The notes under the pieces: model-generated
Told to the model about the DNA's origin: nothing
The model's database searches: none
The model's input: only the letters and a program-made list of their open reading frames with translations
Translations under genes and position numbers: made by a program
Shown here: one piece after another, positions 1 through 12,800 of the stretch
Layout of the letters: each line of letters starts with the position of its first letter
Position numbering within the stretch: the first letter of the stretch is position 1
Assembly: GCA_958496175.1 (NCBI GenBank)
Contig: OY292280.1
Span: 14,446,001 to 14,510,000 of the forward strand
DNA length: 64,000 nucleotides
Reading direction: 5' to 3'
From: Sisyra terminalis
Taxonomy: Eukaryota; Arthropoda; Insecta; Neuroptera; Sisyridae

Positions 1-975
1 TGAAATTCTATTAGTTGGGATATGGTAACAATATAATTGAAGAAACAATTTTATTTTATTTTTTTAAATTAAAGAAATTTGATTTTATCCACTACCTATT
101 CATATAGTCTGTAACAATCGGAAAAATTTCCACCCCAAAACAAAAAGGTTCTAAAGTCAAATCGATTTTTGATAGAATTGTATTTTAAAATTGATCTTGT
201 GGTATTGATGTGAATTTGATTTAAATTTTTGCGCCGTTTTGGGAAGAAGCCGAAAAAAAAACAATTGAAAAACATTTGAATGTGATGGAATAAAGTTCTA
301 TTAGTTGGGATATGGAAACAATATAATTGATGACACGATTTTATTTTTTATTTTTAATTAAATAAATTTGATTTTATCCACTACCTATTCGTATAGTCTG
401 TAACAATCGGAAAAATTTCACCCCCCCAAAAAAATAAGGGTCTAAGGGTTACTCGATAAATCGATTTTTGATAGAATTATAGTTTAAAATTGATCTTGTG
501 GTATTGATGTGAATTTGATTTAAATTTTTGCGCCGTTTTGGGAAGAAGCCGAAAAAAAAAACAATTGAATGCGATGGAAGTTCCATGAAATTCTATTAGT
601 TGGGATATGGTAACAATATAATTGAAGAAACAATTTTATTTTATTTTTTTAAATTAAAGAAATTTGATTTTATCCACTACCTATTCGTATAGTCTGTAAC
701 AATCGTAAAAATTTCCCCCCCCAAAAAAATAAGGGTCTAAGGGTTACTCGATAAATCGATTTTTGATTGTAGTTTAAAATTGATCTTGTGGTATTGATGT
801 GAATTTGATTTAAATTTTTGCGCCGTTTTGGGAAGAAGGCGAAAAAAAAAACAATTGAAAAACATTTGAATGTGATGGAGGTTCCATAAAGTTCTATTAG
901 TTGGGATATGGTAACAATATAATTGATGACACAATTTAATTTTTTTTTTTAATTAAATAAATTTGATTTTAGGGG
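1..975. repeat. Tandem repeat, ~295-bp unit, 3.3 copies
   Basis: The motif TTCTATTAGTTGGGATATGG starts near 6, 296, 591 and 892 (the copies differ slightly), so the unit is about 290-301 bp. Each unit also holds a GCGCCGTTTTGGGAAGAAG block followed by a poly-A run. The fourth copy breaks off around 970. The repeat starts at the window edge, so it may continue to the left. Copies differ by small indels in the A and C runs. No convincing gene is seen in it. Confidence 0.9.
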
Positions 976-1019
976 TTTTTCATTTGAAAGATATTTGTAT
1001 AATAATGTGGTAATAATGA

Positions 1020-1057
1020 TATATATATATATAGAGATAGAGAGAGAGAGAGAGATT
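1020..1057. repeat. AT/GA microsatellite
   Basis: An (AT)n run of about 12 bases leads directly into a (GA)n run. Confidence 0.9.
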
Positions 1058-1129
1058 AGATATTTATATATGTACATACCTTGACAGAGAAAGTGATTTC
1101 GATTAAAATCAATTCATAATTGAAATATC

Positions 1130-1980
1130 GTCGACTAGATGTTGATGATGATGATGGAAGAGTAAAAAATAAGTTTATAAAAAGGTTGATGTGGTTGGGG
1201 AGTGATGGGAGTGATTTTGGGAGCGCTCAGGATTGCGGTGCATGGAGAGTGGAGCGTGGCAGGAGCAGCCAATGCGGAGGACTACGGCGATGAATGAAAG
1301 CAAAACGCATGTGGTCAAAAAGGTAGCGAAATAGCGCGTGTCATGGTGGTCCCGATCGAAATGCGGCCAATATTGGACGACGAAATGATGCACAAATCGA
1401 ATTATTTCTCGTGATGCATGCGTTGCAATATTTGTCGATGGAAAATCGTTCCGTTCTTGGTCCGTTCGAGACGATTCGAAGCCAGCGATTGCCCCACAAC
1501 ATTCATATGACATGTCAACATCATTTGCATTTATTTTTTTGACGAGACAAACACGATAAATTCAACACACAACACACGCGCCAGATATCAAATAAGTATG
1601 AGATTGGAGGAAAAAACGCGAATTATCTATCTTCTCGTTACGTTTTTTCTTTTTCCACTCAAACAAACTCATATAACCCCAATACACCACATCCACACCA
1701 ATAATATCACTCTCTGTTGAAATTTACATGGAAATTACGTACACTTACAAAACACATCTACATCTATATTCTCGCTATATATAACCCCATCAATATTATA
1801 CTTTGTGTACACAGTGCCGATCGGCGTTATATACAACTACACACATGCCGCCGTCAGACCCGCTATGACCGCGATCACCACACCATCATCCAGTGCCCCT
1901 CAAACTTGTCTCTTCCACACGCCACCAACCAGACCCGCACCGATTCGAAACGCCACTGTAAACTGGGCCTCATGTGTACT
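1130..1980. other. GC-richer block, possible first exon or promoter of an unseen gene
   Basis: Two stretches, about 1175-1515 and 1800-1975, are clearly richer in GC and CpG than the surrounding DNA. On the minus strand an open frame of 112 codons starts at 1513. It has no domain I recognise and a mid-protein hydrophobic patch. On the plus strand a frame runs from 1717 into a MITE fragment and then into other repeats, so it is unlikely to be real. The block could hold the 5' end of a gene that continues left on the minus strand. That is inference only. Confidence 0.2.
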
Positions 1981-2040
1981 TTAGCACACCCATCATCTGA
2001 CAATGTTGCATTTTCGTTTTTAAAATCGGTCCATAATAAG
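1967..2040 (+). mobile_element. MITE family A, left-end fragment
   Basis: It matches the first ~75 bp of the palindromic MITE seen intact at 3594-3819, including CTCATGTGTACTTTAGCACA. The right half is missing and is replaced by the repeat that starts near 2039. Confidence 0.7.
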
Positions 2041-2680
2041 GTTACCAACTCTCCAATTTCAGCCCGGAGACTCCAGAAAAATAATGTTTTTTACAGACTC
2101 CAGGTTACAAAAATAATCTCCGGATTTTTTACTTTTATGAAAAATTACACTCTTAGTTCTCTGTCGCAACAAAATGCATGTAACTTCGGGTTACCAACTC
2201 TCCAGTTTTAGCCCGGAGTTTCCAGAAAAATAATGTTTTCTACAGACTCCAGTTTACAAATATAATCTCCGGATTTTTTTTACTTTTATGATAAACTAGC
2301 TAATCCCCGCGACTTCGTCTGCGTAACGTATTTTATTTTTCTTATTTCTTTTACGAAAAATATAATCATACATAATAGTTATTTTCGATACATATGCGTA
2401 AAGTGAGGTTTTCTAGTAGGATGAAATTGCTGCACGAGCTAAAGGGACTGATCATACACAACTGATCATAGTTCATACAAGTTTCGGAGTCTATTCAAAG
2501 CAAACAAACAATCAAATCTTTCCTCTTTATAATAATAGATTACAGTGTTATTTTTCTGTCGCAACAAAATGTATGTAACTTTGGGTTACCAACTTTCCAG
2601 TTTTAGTCCGGAGTTTCCAGAAAAAATAAAATTTCTCTGAATTCCAGTTAACAAAAATCAATCTCCACGTTTTTCGATTT
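2039..2680 (+). repeat. Direct repeats of a ~95-bp module (three copies)
   Basis: A module starting GGTTACCAAC and holding a TCCAGAAAAA block recurs at about 2039, 2189 and 2584. The second and third copies are preceded by CTGTCGCAACAAAATG. The first two also carry TCTCCGGATTTTTT. Between the second and third copies lies a block with CCCGCGACTTCGTCTGCG, which also occurs near 31155. This is interspersed repeat DNA with no intact coding frame. Confidence 0.7.
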
Positions 2681-2937
2681 AACAAAAATACAGGTTTCTT
2701 CACTAACCTCCAGCGATAACAATTGATTCTATTGGATTATATAGAACAATTAGTTCTATTGTAACAAAAAATAGATGATAAAATTCAGATTTCAGGTTTT
2801 ATTTTATAAAAATTCTTCATATGACGTCATTTTTTTTCTAATGGGGCAACCTGTGTAATTTATAAACCTTACCGGAAAGTAATGTTGATTTTAAACCAAA
2901 ATTCATTCAATTGCCATTGTTTTTTTCAAAACTTAGC

Positions 2938-3312
2938 AGTGTAGGCAACCCATGTTACATTGCGAATTACCTAATAGTATACATTACTAACTTATACTAT
3001 ACGATATTTTTTCGGCTCAGGTCCATTTTAGGTCGGTTAATATCTGGCAATGTTGCATTTTCTACGTTGTTCTTAATTCTATTCGCGATTTTTTTGTTAA
3101 TTTAATTCTGATATGGTATATTTTTATCTTTTGTAGCTAAATTTTCATTATGGGTCAATTTATTTTTGAAATACCTTGAAAACAAAATAGAAATTGCAAC
3201 GTTGCGAGATATTGACCGACCTAAAAGAGACTTGAGTCGCAAAATATCATATAGTATAAGTTAGGAATGTATAGTTTTAGGCAATACGGAATGTAACATA
3301 AGTTGCCTACAC
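2938..3312. mobile_element. Foldback element with an older MITE in its centre
   Basis: The outer arms (about 2938-3010 and 3241-3312) are inverted copies ending GTGTAGGCAAC and GTTGCCTACAC. The centre (3014-3238) is itself palindromic and belongs to the older MITE family B, with GGCTCAG at one end and CTTGAGTC at the other. Single outer arms recur near 12506-12578 and 26562-26635. Confidence 0.75.
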
Positions 3313-3479
3313 CGTTAAATTTTGAAGAAAAAAAAATTGGCAGTTTATTTTTAAGAAATGTTTTAAGTTGATTCGATTTTTGAGCTCATGAATTCAGCAG
3401 TGAGTAGGCTACAAATAACTTACTGGAGCCATTTTTTCTTAGTAACGCTTTGAAAATATGGATTCTTGGTAATTTCGGA

Positions 3480-3881
3480 ACCGTCAAATCTGGCACCGTT
3501 GCATTTTCTACTCAATTCAATTCTGATATAGTATAAATTTCTCTTTTGCCGCGACTTTTATTATGAAGCGATTTATTTGCAAATTAAATTAACGGCTCAT
3601 GTGTACTTTAGCACACCCACAATCTGGCAATGTTGCATTTTCGACTTTGTTTTTAATTTAATTCGCGATTAAATCGGTCCATAATGAAAATTTAGCCACA
3701 ACAGAGAGAATTATACCATATTAGAATTAAATCATCAAAAAAAATCGCGAATTAAATTAAAAACAAAGTCGAAAATGCAACGTTGCCAGATTGTGGGTGT
3801 GCTAAAGTACACTTGAGCCAAATTAACAACCAAGTAGAAAATGCAACATTGCCCGATTTGACGGTTCTAAAAGGAATATGA
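3480..3881. mobile_element. MITE family B element split by a nested insertion
   Basis: The outer element begins with CCGTCAAATCTGGCA and ends with the inverted counterpart before TTCTAAAAGG. It is interrupted by the 226-bp family A element at 3594-3819. Removing that element and one 8-bp duplicate rejoins the outer repeat. Confidence 0.75.
3594..3819. mobile_element. MITE family A, complete copy with 8-bp TSD
   Basis: A 226-bp palindromic element with inverted ends of about 75 bp, starting GGCTCATGTGTACTTTAG and ending in TACACTTGAGCC. It is flanked on both sides by AAATTAAC (3586-3593 and 3820-3827). An 8-bp duplication is typical of hAT-like transposition. It has no coding capacity. Confidence 0.9.
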
Positions 3882-5546
3882 GCGATTTGTTCCTACCGAA
3901 GAAGTTATTGAAAGTTATTTGACGATATTTGTTGATTGTTATGTAGACAACCCGATATTACACATGTCATGTTGGGTTGCCTATGTGGCTTAGATTTTTC
4001 TAATATTCGTTTTAGTCAAGAAATCAGAGTTTTTTTTGGGTTTTCTTCGTTTATTTGGTGGTTATTGAAGGAAGTGGTCGAAACAAAAATAGTTTAGTAC
4101 CTCTGTCATAATTGAAACGTAAAATAAATACCTCTTCATGGGATCGTTTAGACGATTTAGAATCATTCCAACTAGCGCCCTCTGCTAGATTGGTTCATGT
4201 GGTGCTAATCAATGTAAAGTAAACATCTACCGAAATGTTTTCATCGTGCTTTATGAAAGAAACAAATGAAACTCGTCCCTGACAAACGTGGAATGTGTTT
4301 ACTTTTCGTATTAATTTATAATTAAAATCAATTGAAAAATATTTGCTGATTCATTGAATCGATTCGAACCACTGGATAGACTTTGCTCCCATTCCTAAAT
4401 GTTATACGAAGATTTTGTAGTTATTTTCCAGATAAGCTTTGGGGGAAAGTTATTCTTGTAATTCCCCTGGGAACATTGTTATTGGAATGGTTACTAACCT
4501 GTTGAGATAAGTACACCGGTTGAATTAAGCTCTAATTGTAATATCCACTATTGAGCTATCTTGAACTTTTGAGGATTAAGAGGAAAGATGGTATTGAAGT
4601 TGTTAGTAAATAGTTTTCTGCCTTATACTTTGTATATGATCAATGTAGAGTTCCAAATCCATTTGGAATTGTTTTCGAACGTGAGAATTTTGAGAAAGAA
4701 AAAAATTCGTTTTGTGAAGTTAAGTTTCATTCTTGAATTCAACGAGTTAACTGTCGGATAACTAACCGATGTTTCGTGTAAATACCTGTTTAAGTTTACG
4801 AATAGTGTAGATAAATTAGTAGCATTGTAAAGTTTCATGGATTAGTAAAAACGTTATACTACCAAAGTGCTGCGGAAAAACTTTGCACTATAAAAAAAAG
4901 ATTCTGTTCAATAAACGCAATTTTCTTCAATTCCGTACAAGATATTTCAGAACGATTTGGCATATGAAGAGAAGACATTTCATCACAAATCGCTATTCAT
5001 TTGTTAGTCACATTTGAGATCACAAAAATGATCGTTACTTCGAATGCAGTACTTGATTTCATTGTCCTATAAAACAAAAAGATGATGATATTCATTTGAA
5101 TATTTGAACAAAATAAAAATGAATTATTGCATTTTATTATTAATTTTCATTATTACAATCACTTATCAATATTTTTTCTTTTAATATAACTAAAATCAAG
5201 GATTCTCGGAAAAGAAGAAACTTTATTTGGCCCTTGGATCTTGTATATTTCGGAAAATTTGCATTTGAAGCATAGATTTTTTTGAAAAGTATGAAACTAA
5301 AGTTTTTTTTACAGTATAAAAAAAAGGATAAATTTTATCCGAAAAAGTAGACAAGAATATTGGAGTATTAGTATAAATAATAATTTCTAAACAATTTTTT
5401 GATAATATAGTGATATAAAGAGTAAAACATATATTTTTAATAAATCTGAACTTTGCAAAGAAGCAAGATTTATGTGTGTTCCACTAAACAAAACAACTCT
5501 TACAACACCCATTTTGAGGAAAATATCCTGGGAAACATCTTGGGAG
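3882..5546. other. Intergenic, nothing recognised
   Basis: AT-rich DNA without a supported gene, RNA or clear repeat. The short open frame at 4623-4838 on the minus strand has no recognisable features. Confidence 0.5.
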
Positions 5547-5770
5547 CATTGTAATATGGTAACGTATTATATAAACAGGTTTTCCAATCCTGCAATGCAT
5601 CTAGGAAATGTGGCGCCACCACAAGTGTTTCTAGAGTACTAACGAAAGCAGGTACTTATATGCAACGGTTAAAGTTAGTACTCTAGAAACACTTGTGGCG
5701 GCGCCACATTTCCTAGATGCATTGCAGGATTGGAATACCTGTTTATATAATACGTTACCACACTACAATG
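5547..5770. mobile_element. 224-bp near-perfect palindrome
   Basis: The left arm (5547-5643) and right arm (5674-5770) are inverted copies of each other, with a loop of about 30 bp. The arms contain CCAATCCTGCAATGCAT. A fragment of the same arm is present at about 8833-8852, so it is an interspersed family. No terminal duplication was found. Confidence 0.85.
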
Positions 5771-5778
5771 TTCCAAAC

Positions 5779-5919
5779 ATGGGCTGTTAACTCTCAAAAA
5801 CGAGACAAGGATAGCCAAACTGGGTAGGATAATTGTGGAATAGAGCTATACAGTGGAATACAGCTATTCCACAATTATCCAATCAAGTTGGGCTATTCTT
5901 AGAGAGTTAACAGCCCGTG
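5779..5919. mobile_element. 141-bp MITE with 9-bp flanking duplication
   Basis: The inverted ends GGGCTGTTAACTCTC and GAGAGTTAACAGCCC bracket a hairpin. The identical 9-mer GTTCCAAAC flanks it on both sides (5770-5778 and 5920-5928), fitting an 8- or 9-bp target duplication. The element directly abuts the palindrome at 5547-5770. Confidence 0.85.
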
Positions 5920-5929
5920 GTTCCAAACG

Positions 5930-6699
5930 AGCTGGGTCGAAATGAGCAATGCCAAATTGACCCATAACCCATAAGAAGTTCAATTCTCTGTTAAAAATGT
6001 GGACAAAGGTTGGGCAAATATGTCGATAAATAGCAGAACTTTTGTTAGCCGAGCGCTAGTTATCGCTGAACAAAATTAAGTTTGGTCAAGGCTACAGTAC
6101 AGCGACATCTGGCGGTCGGTTGGTAGAAACTCTGAGATTTACTGACATGTAACCCAAACTTCGTCCATATTATTTAAATTTCCATATAAATCTCGCTTCT
6201 ATAGTCGAAAATAGTACTCTTTAGGTGAACCATTTTGATAATTTCACGCCATTTTGTAAAAGGATTATCAGATTACTGTAAGTCTCTTCTTTTTAAAGCG
6301 TTTTATTTAGCATTAAATTTATATTTTCCAAATCTTATTTCTTGATTTTTTAATAGTTTATATATAATTTTTGGTAAAAATTAAATACCTTCAAATTTCT
6401 GATGAAATCAGTTTTGAACAAAAAAAATTCGTTAAAGGTCCAACATTATTTCCCGAAAATCGCAAAGTCCAATTCTACGATTTTTCATTGTTTCTTTTAA
6501 AAGAATTTCACTCAATCAAAAGCCAACATATAGAGTAGAAAATTTTCTAAATCGAATGCTAAATAGTATGAGAAATTTTACAATTAATAATATGATTCAA
6601 GGAAATATTATGATTTTTACTGGATTGGAACAATTGGAACGTTTCGTTGTAATTTACAACTTCTTTGGCAACATTAAAAAAAAATAATACATCTTCAAA
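5930..6699. other. Intergenic, downstream of Naa35
   Basis: AT-rich sequence with no supported gene. It lies between the transposon cluster and the end of the minus-strand Naa35 transcript. Confidence 0.5.
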
Positions 6700-6705
6700 T
6701 TTATT
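6700..6705 (-). terminator. Probable poly(A) signal of Naa35
   Basis: AATAAA on the minus strand, about 170 nt beyond the Naa35 stop codon. Confidence 0.5.
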
Positions 6706-6874
6706 GGAGAAGTGACAAATTGCAGTGAAACGTTTACAGATAGTCGTTATTTTTCCGGAGATCATACTAAAAATTATAGAAATAATAACATACAATTTAT
6801 ACTTTTGTTAAAGAAAAATGAAAAACGTAACAAAAATTTAGAAAATAAAAAAAAGAAAACAACTTATAACCTAT

Positions 6875-9800
6875 TCAACTTGAGCTGTTATACTGCAGTT
6901 TTATAGATGGGAATAGATTGTGATCAGAAAAATCGAATTCTGGAGGAACTTTCTTGTCGGGTGTTCGGCCACCTGCTAAAATTTTAAATACGACTAGATT
7001 CCACTTGGACACTTTCAAAAGTCCGGATATCTATAAAAAATATATATAATTGGAAATGTTTTTGTATATGTAGAGATACAAATGACGACTACTTTCAAAT
7101 TTCTAAAGTATTGCTGGTATGACAAAACAGAACATATATGAAAAATCAACAGTTGTCGGGCTAACTTTAGGAAGCTCAAAGTCGCTTGTTTGTTTATTTT
7201 TTATATGTAATAATATATAATTTCCTGAGCACGTGCTTTCCAAGTGATACGTTTTGTCATGTTCTGTTTTGTCCAATCACGAGCGAAATTAAAGCTTAGA
7301 TTTTAGAAGCAAGAATTGTTATTTCAATTGCTTATATTACCTCTTTTTCCGATTGATTCATTGATTGTAAAGCGATACGGGCTTGACTAAAGTGTTCTGA
7401 AGCTGTTAAATATAAGTGACCGATGGCAATTTCACCAGATGGAGTCTGAAATAGTTTAACAGCATCGAGAAAATCCTCATATGTTACAGGGGGTGGTGTT
7501 ATTAACGTTCGAAATGGGGCGAATCGATGCTCAAATCTGATTGGTTCACGACTAAATTCATTGCAGGGTAGTTTCATCAATTCAGCACATCTCAACGCGT
7601 ACAACCCCTAAGTAAAAAAGAATAAATTAATTTGCCCTACTTACTGTTGTAAGAGTCCCAAAGAAATACTTAGATAACATAGTTAAAAAAATTATTAAAG
7701 TATAACTCCCCCCTGTGATATTTCAATTATTTTTTTCTGTAATTTTTTAAATGTACTAAAAAATAGTAAAAAGGTATAACTATTAAGATTTTAGGCGATT
7801 ACTAGCGTTTATAAGCGAAAAAAAATTAAGATTTAAGCTGAAGTAGTTTCAGAGTGGCCATCTTGTTTGTCTGGTATTATTTGGGTCTCCCTATAAAAAA
7901 TATTTACTTTATAGTATCCGCCACACATATTTTGTAGTACTTGATAGTATAAAATTTCCCGTTCATACGGTCGAACACTTGATCTCTTTTTCTTCAACTT
8001 TGTCCTTTTATTTGATTTATTTTTATGGATATCGGTCCATGTTATGAAATTTTCCGCCCTTGTCAAAGCTGATATTAACCATCCATACAAAAATTCGTAC
8101 ATGTACCTGTAAATTAACTTCAATTAATCTCAATTTAAAAAAAAAACATATAGAATATAACTTTTACCAGTAAATGTAGTAATATTCATGGGAACTGTAC
8201 AATTCTAGTTCGAATCCAGCTAATAAATACATGATCATCACTTGAAGGGTGTGGTATAACAACCATGTACCATAGCAAGCTAAATGAGGTTGACCAATTT
8301 TCCACGTTAGATATTGATTGTGTAAAAACACATCAACCCGTTCTGCCTGAAATGTTTTTTCAATTAAAAATTTTAGAGCAAATATTTGAACGGTATTATC
8401 GGGGGAAATCCTATAAAGAGTACAGTTAACTAGAAGGCATTATCAGCGCCATCTACATAGGCACAAATTTGAAATAAGCTACGAAGTATAAATGACAGGT
8501 GAACGAATGCTGAATTTCAAAGTCGTCGAAGAAATGAGGGCTCATGTGTACTTAAGCACACCCACAATCTGGCAATGTTGCATTTTCGACTTTGTTTTTA
8601 ATTTAATTCGCGATTAAATCGGTCCATAATGAACATTTAGCCACAAAAGAAAGAATTATACCATATTACTATTGAATAAACAAAAATAGCGCGAATTAAA
8701 TTAAAAACAAAGTCGAAAATGCAACGTTGCCAGATTGTGGGTGTGCTAAAGTATACTTGAGCCGAAATGAGGATATAGTGCAGAGGGCTCTAGTGTCAAT
8801 AGTAAGGTAGTGTAAGGTAATAAAAAAGAAGGTATTCCAATCCTGCAATGCATGACAATGGTAACGGTTCTTCAGAGATGACTTCAACTCTAAAGTTTTA
8901 TATTTTCTATTTTTATACTATCTGCAGTATGAACTTGAAATATGTACTCAGTCTAGGGTGATTTTTTTTTTTACTTTTTTTTTTTTTGGTCCCATCGTGA
9001 AATTTTGTTGGAAATACCAAAAAAAAAATTCTCTGAAAGTTTGAGCTCTTAATATTAATTTTAAGTCCTCGACCAAGACGTGTAAAGATTTCCCATTGAA
9101 AATACACGGAAACTCTGATTTTTTATTTTTAAATTTCTATATCTCAGCGGCATTTCATGGGATCGCTTTTACCGAAGATGTTTTTTCTCAGAATTAAACG
9201 CTCTACAAAAGTGCCCATTGCGACAAAGTCGTAACTCACACCGGTGAGGTAGTACGGGCCACTAAACCTGATTTTTCCATAAAATTCAAGGCTTAATATC
9301 TCGTTTAATATTGATCTTCGCGATTTGGTCTACAGAAACTTTTTTGTAGGAAATCAAATTCTCTACAAGTTTTTCATTTATAATTTTTCCGTAGCTCTTA
9401 TTATTTACGAGATAAATGCAAAAAAACGCGAATTTTATGGAAAAATCAGGTTCAGTGGCCCGTACTACCTCACGGGTGTGAGCTACGACTTTGTCGCAAT
9501 GGGCACTTTTGTAGAGCGTTTAATTCTGAGAAAAAACATCTTCGGTAAAAGCGATCCCATGAAATGCCGCTGAGATATAGAAATTTAAAAATAAAAAATC
9601 AGAGTTTCCGTGTATTTTCAATGGGAAATCTTTACACGTCTTGGTCGAGGACTTAAAATTAATATTAAGAGCTCAAACTTTCAGAGAATTTTTTTTTTGG
9701 TATTTCCAACAAAATTTCACGATGGGACCAAAAAAAAAAAAGTAAAAAAAAAAATCACCCTAGTACTCACTATATACCTTTCCACACATGTATATCCATT

Positions 9801-12800
9801 ATTTTGGTTGAATACTTGAATATTGATTACCAAATCTTATATTTTGTAGCACACACTGCTAGATGAAAAAAATGTCATTCCCCTGTCATTTTATTTCTGC
9901 ACCGTATGTAACTTTCATGGGTAAAATTGTACTTTTTTACACAAAATAAGGAACAAAGAATCTGGAAAGTTTTAATAGATGGCGTACCTCATCCTGTAAA
10001 GCCGCTAATTCCTCCAGGAGATGGGCCAATTTATCGCGTTGACGAGCATGATTGTGACCATACAATTGAATCATATTAGTGAACGGTCGAATACAATGCA
10101 AGAGAAATGTGTTGACATACTCTTTACCTTGAAGATAATTATGTTCACACTGAAATCAAACGACAAATTAATGTCAATAGGGTGGCAAACGCAACCCTTA
10201 CCTACATGCATATTTGGAAAACTTATGATTTTGTTGGTGAGGGATGGCGGGGCGATGAAATTTTTACAAGCCTCCCTCAACACATCCATGAAGAGAATAT
10301 TTGACAAAACCGTGGTTGCCGAACTGCCACATATTCCCGGCAAACTACTACCGAAGTACAACGTTTGAAGAATTGAACGAGATAACACACAAGGCCTGGT
10401 ACGGCTGAAGTCAATGAAAAAATCCTAAAATTTTTTTTTTAAAAAAGATAAAAAATCTATCATAACATCTCAACGTACCACAGCCGCATGAAGAGATACT
10501 TGATTTTGTACTTTAATTATTACACGTATACGATCCGTTAGATCATTTAAATACTTGTAAGCTTGATCACAAGGTTTAATTCGAGTATATCGAGGAAAAG
10601 TTGGTGGAAGCAATCGTTGATTAACCAAAGGCTCAAACCCGATGCCTGAATATGGGATACCTGAAATATAAACTGTATCATACTGTACATTCATTTATTT
10701 ATTTTACTTCCAGTATACATTCTACAGAGATACAAAGCATCTGTACATAGAACTGGAATATTACAATTGTAATGTAGTGCAATGTACCATTGCATATATT
10801 TAAAACAGAGTAATCTTATATATAAATTGACTATCTTCCCGTGCGTCCGTGCAGAATAGGCTATACGCATGCGCACTGTTATCCCCACTTACGCATTCAA
10901 AATGTTGGTAGGGGTAAAACAGACTTTGATTATTAAATTTGAAATTTCGATTGTTTATTTAACGTTATCCCTTACAAACTTTGCTACCGTTTTTCACTCT
11001 TTTAGGGGAGGAATTTTCAAAAACTTTCTTATTATATATCTACATCGTATAAGGAAAACATTTTCCAAATTTCATCGACACAAATGTGCACTTATATTTG
11101 AAAATACAATGTAAAACGCAAAAAAATTATGAACTTCTTTATGTTAGTTAACATGACTAAAAAGTTATTCGATTTCGCACATTTGGACGTTGTACATACA
11201 AAATTGTTGCAAATAGATGGAAAGCGTGGAAGTAAATTCGAATATTTTATTTGTTTTCAATAACAATAATTGGTTTTCAAATTGTTCTAAATACCGAAAA
11301 AAAGTTAGTATCGAAGATTTTATATTTGAATTGACAGTGAAATATATGGCAAAAAATTGCTACCTTAATGCTTTTCAGCCGAATATATAATTACTCCAGA
11401 TCACAACCATTGGTTCATAACATAAAATAGATTTTAAAAAGTTTGATTGTTGAAAAACGAACCAAAATTTAAAATCACCTATTTGGTATAAGTACTACAT
11501 AAATATTAAACTTTCATACTAATTTAGTGAAATGAAGTTATTCAAAATGTTATGAAAATGATATAAAAAAACACTTATATTTTATTTCTTAATATAATTT
11601 TAGATAAACTTTTTTTTATTTTTATTATTATTATTATATTATTATTATAATTAATGTACCAATAAAAAGATTGGGATCTTGTATTTTTGTAAAGCATTCC
11701 AATCAACAGACTTACTACGTTACGTTAGAAAGTTGTAATTAATTTTATAAATATCTTTTGTATCAGAATTTAGTGCATTAGTCTCTATAGAAACAAAAAT
11801 GGAGAAGTGATCAGTGAACTCATACATATATGTGTAGGAATTTATATTATTGATATTAGATTTAATAAAAAAATTATCTATGTATGTTCTTTTCGAGTAA
11901 TTAGGTCTCGTTACTCCATTGAAGTATGGTAAAAAACCATGATCAAGCATGGTACATAAAAATTCATTAGTTATATGTTTCGAGTTAAGAAGGTTAATAT
12001 TGAAATCTCCTACTATAATGTGATTGTTACCATGCATTTTCTCGTCTATATAGTAATTAATTTAATTTTTCTTTGGTAATATCATGTCATCGGTAAATAC
12101 CAAAGATTTTTACATTTCTATTATCTTTCAGCTTTAATGTCGCTGTAATTATTTTCATTTCACTATATTCGTTGATTGTAATACCATACTTCATGCACAT
12201 CACTTCAATAAAAAAAATCACTGACGAGTATATTTTAAGTTTTTGTCTCAAATTTTATGAAATATTATTCGTATTGCCCAGACTACGTATTTCAATTGTC
12301 AAGCACCTTCTTTAATGGTCATCAAGTAGTACTGGATCTCTTCATAACTGTTATGTAACGAACCACAATACTATTTGATGACCACTACAACCGAAAAACG
12401 TATCTGGAACAATTATAAAAATAAACAGTAATGAAAATTTTGTCTCAAAAGAAAACAATACACAACATTGCCAGATTTGATGGTTCTAAAAGGAGCATGA
12501 GCCAAAAAAATCATCTAGTATAAGTTAGGCATGTATATTATTAGGAAATACGGAATGTAATATGGGTTGCCTACACTGTATTGTTTTGAAAAAAAACAAT
12601 TTCTAACATATTTTTAGTTAATTAGATAATATTTTTGAACTTGTAAATTGAAATATATTTCATAAAATTTGACACATTATATTTTTATATATTGTTAATA
12701 AGGAATAACACACATAATTACCCATTGATATCGAACTTATAACCACACTAGTAAGTTCATTGATAGTGTTTAATGTTTTCAAACAATCCGGCACGGCATC

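Noticed and set aside
8913..9819. Two open frames on opposite strands giving the same protein ([20 protein letters not shown]...)
   Set aside because: They are the two arms of the 811-bp foldback element read in mirror image, not genes.
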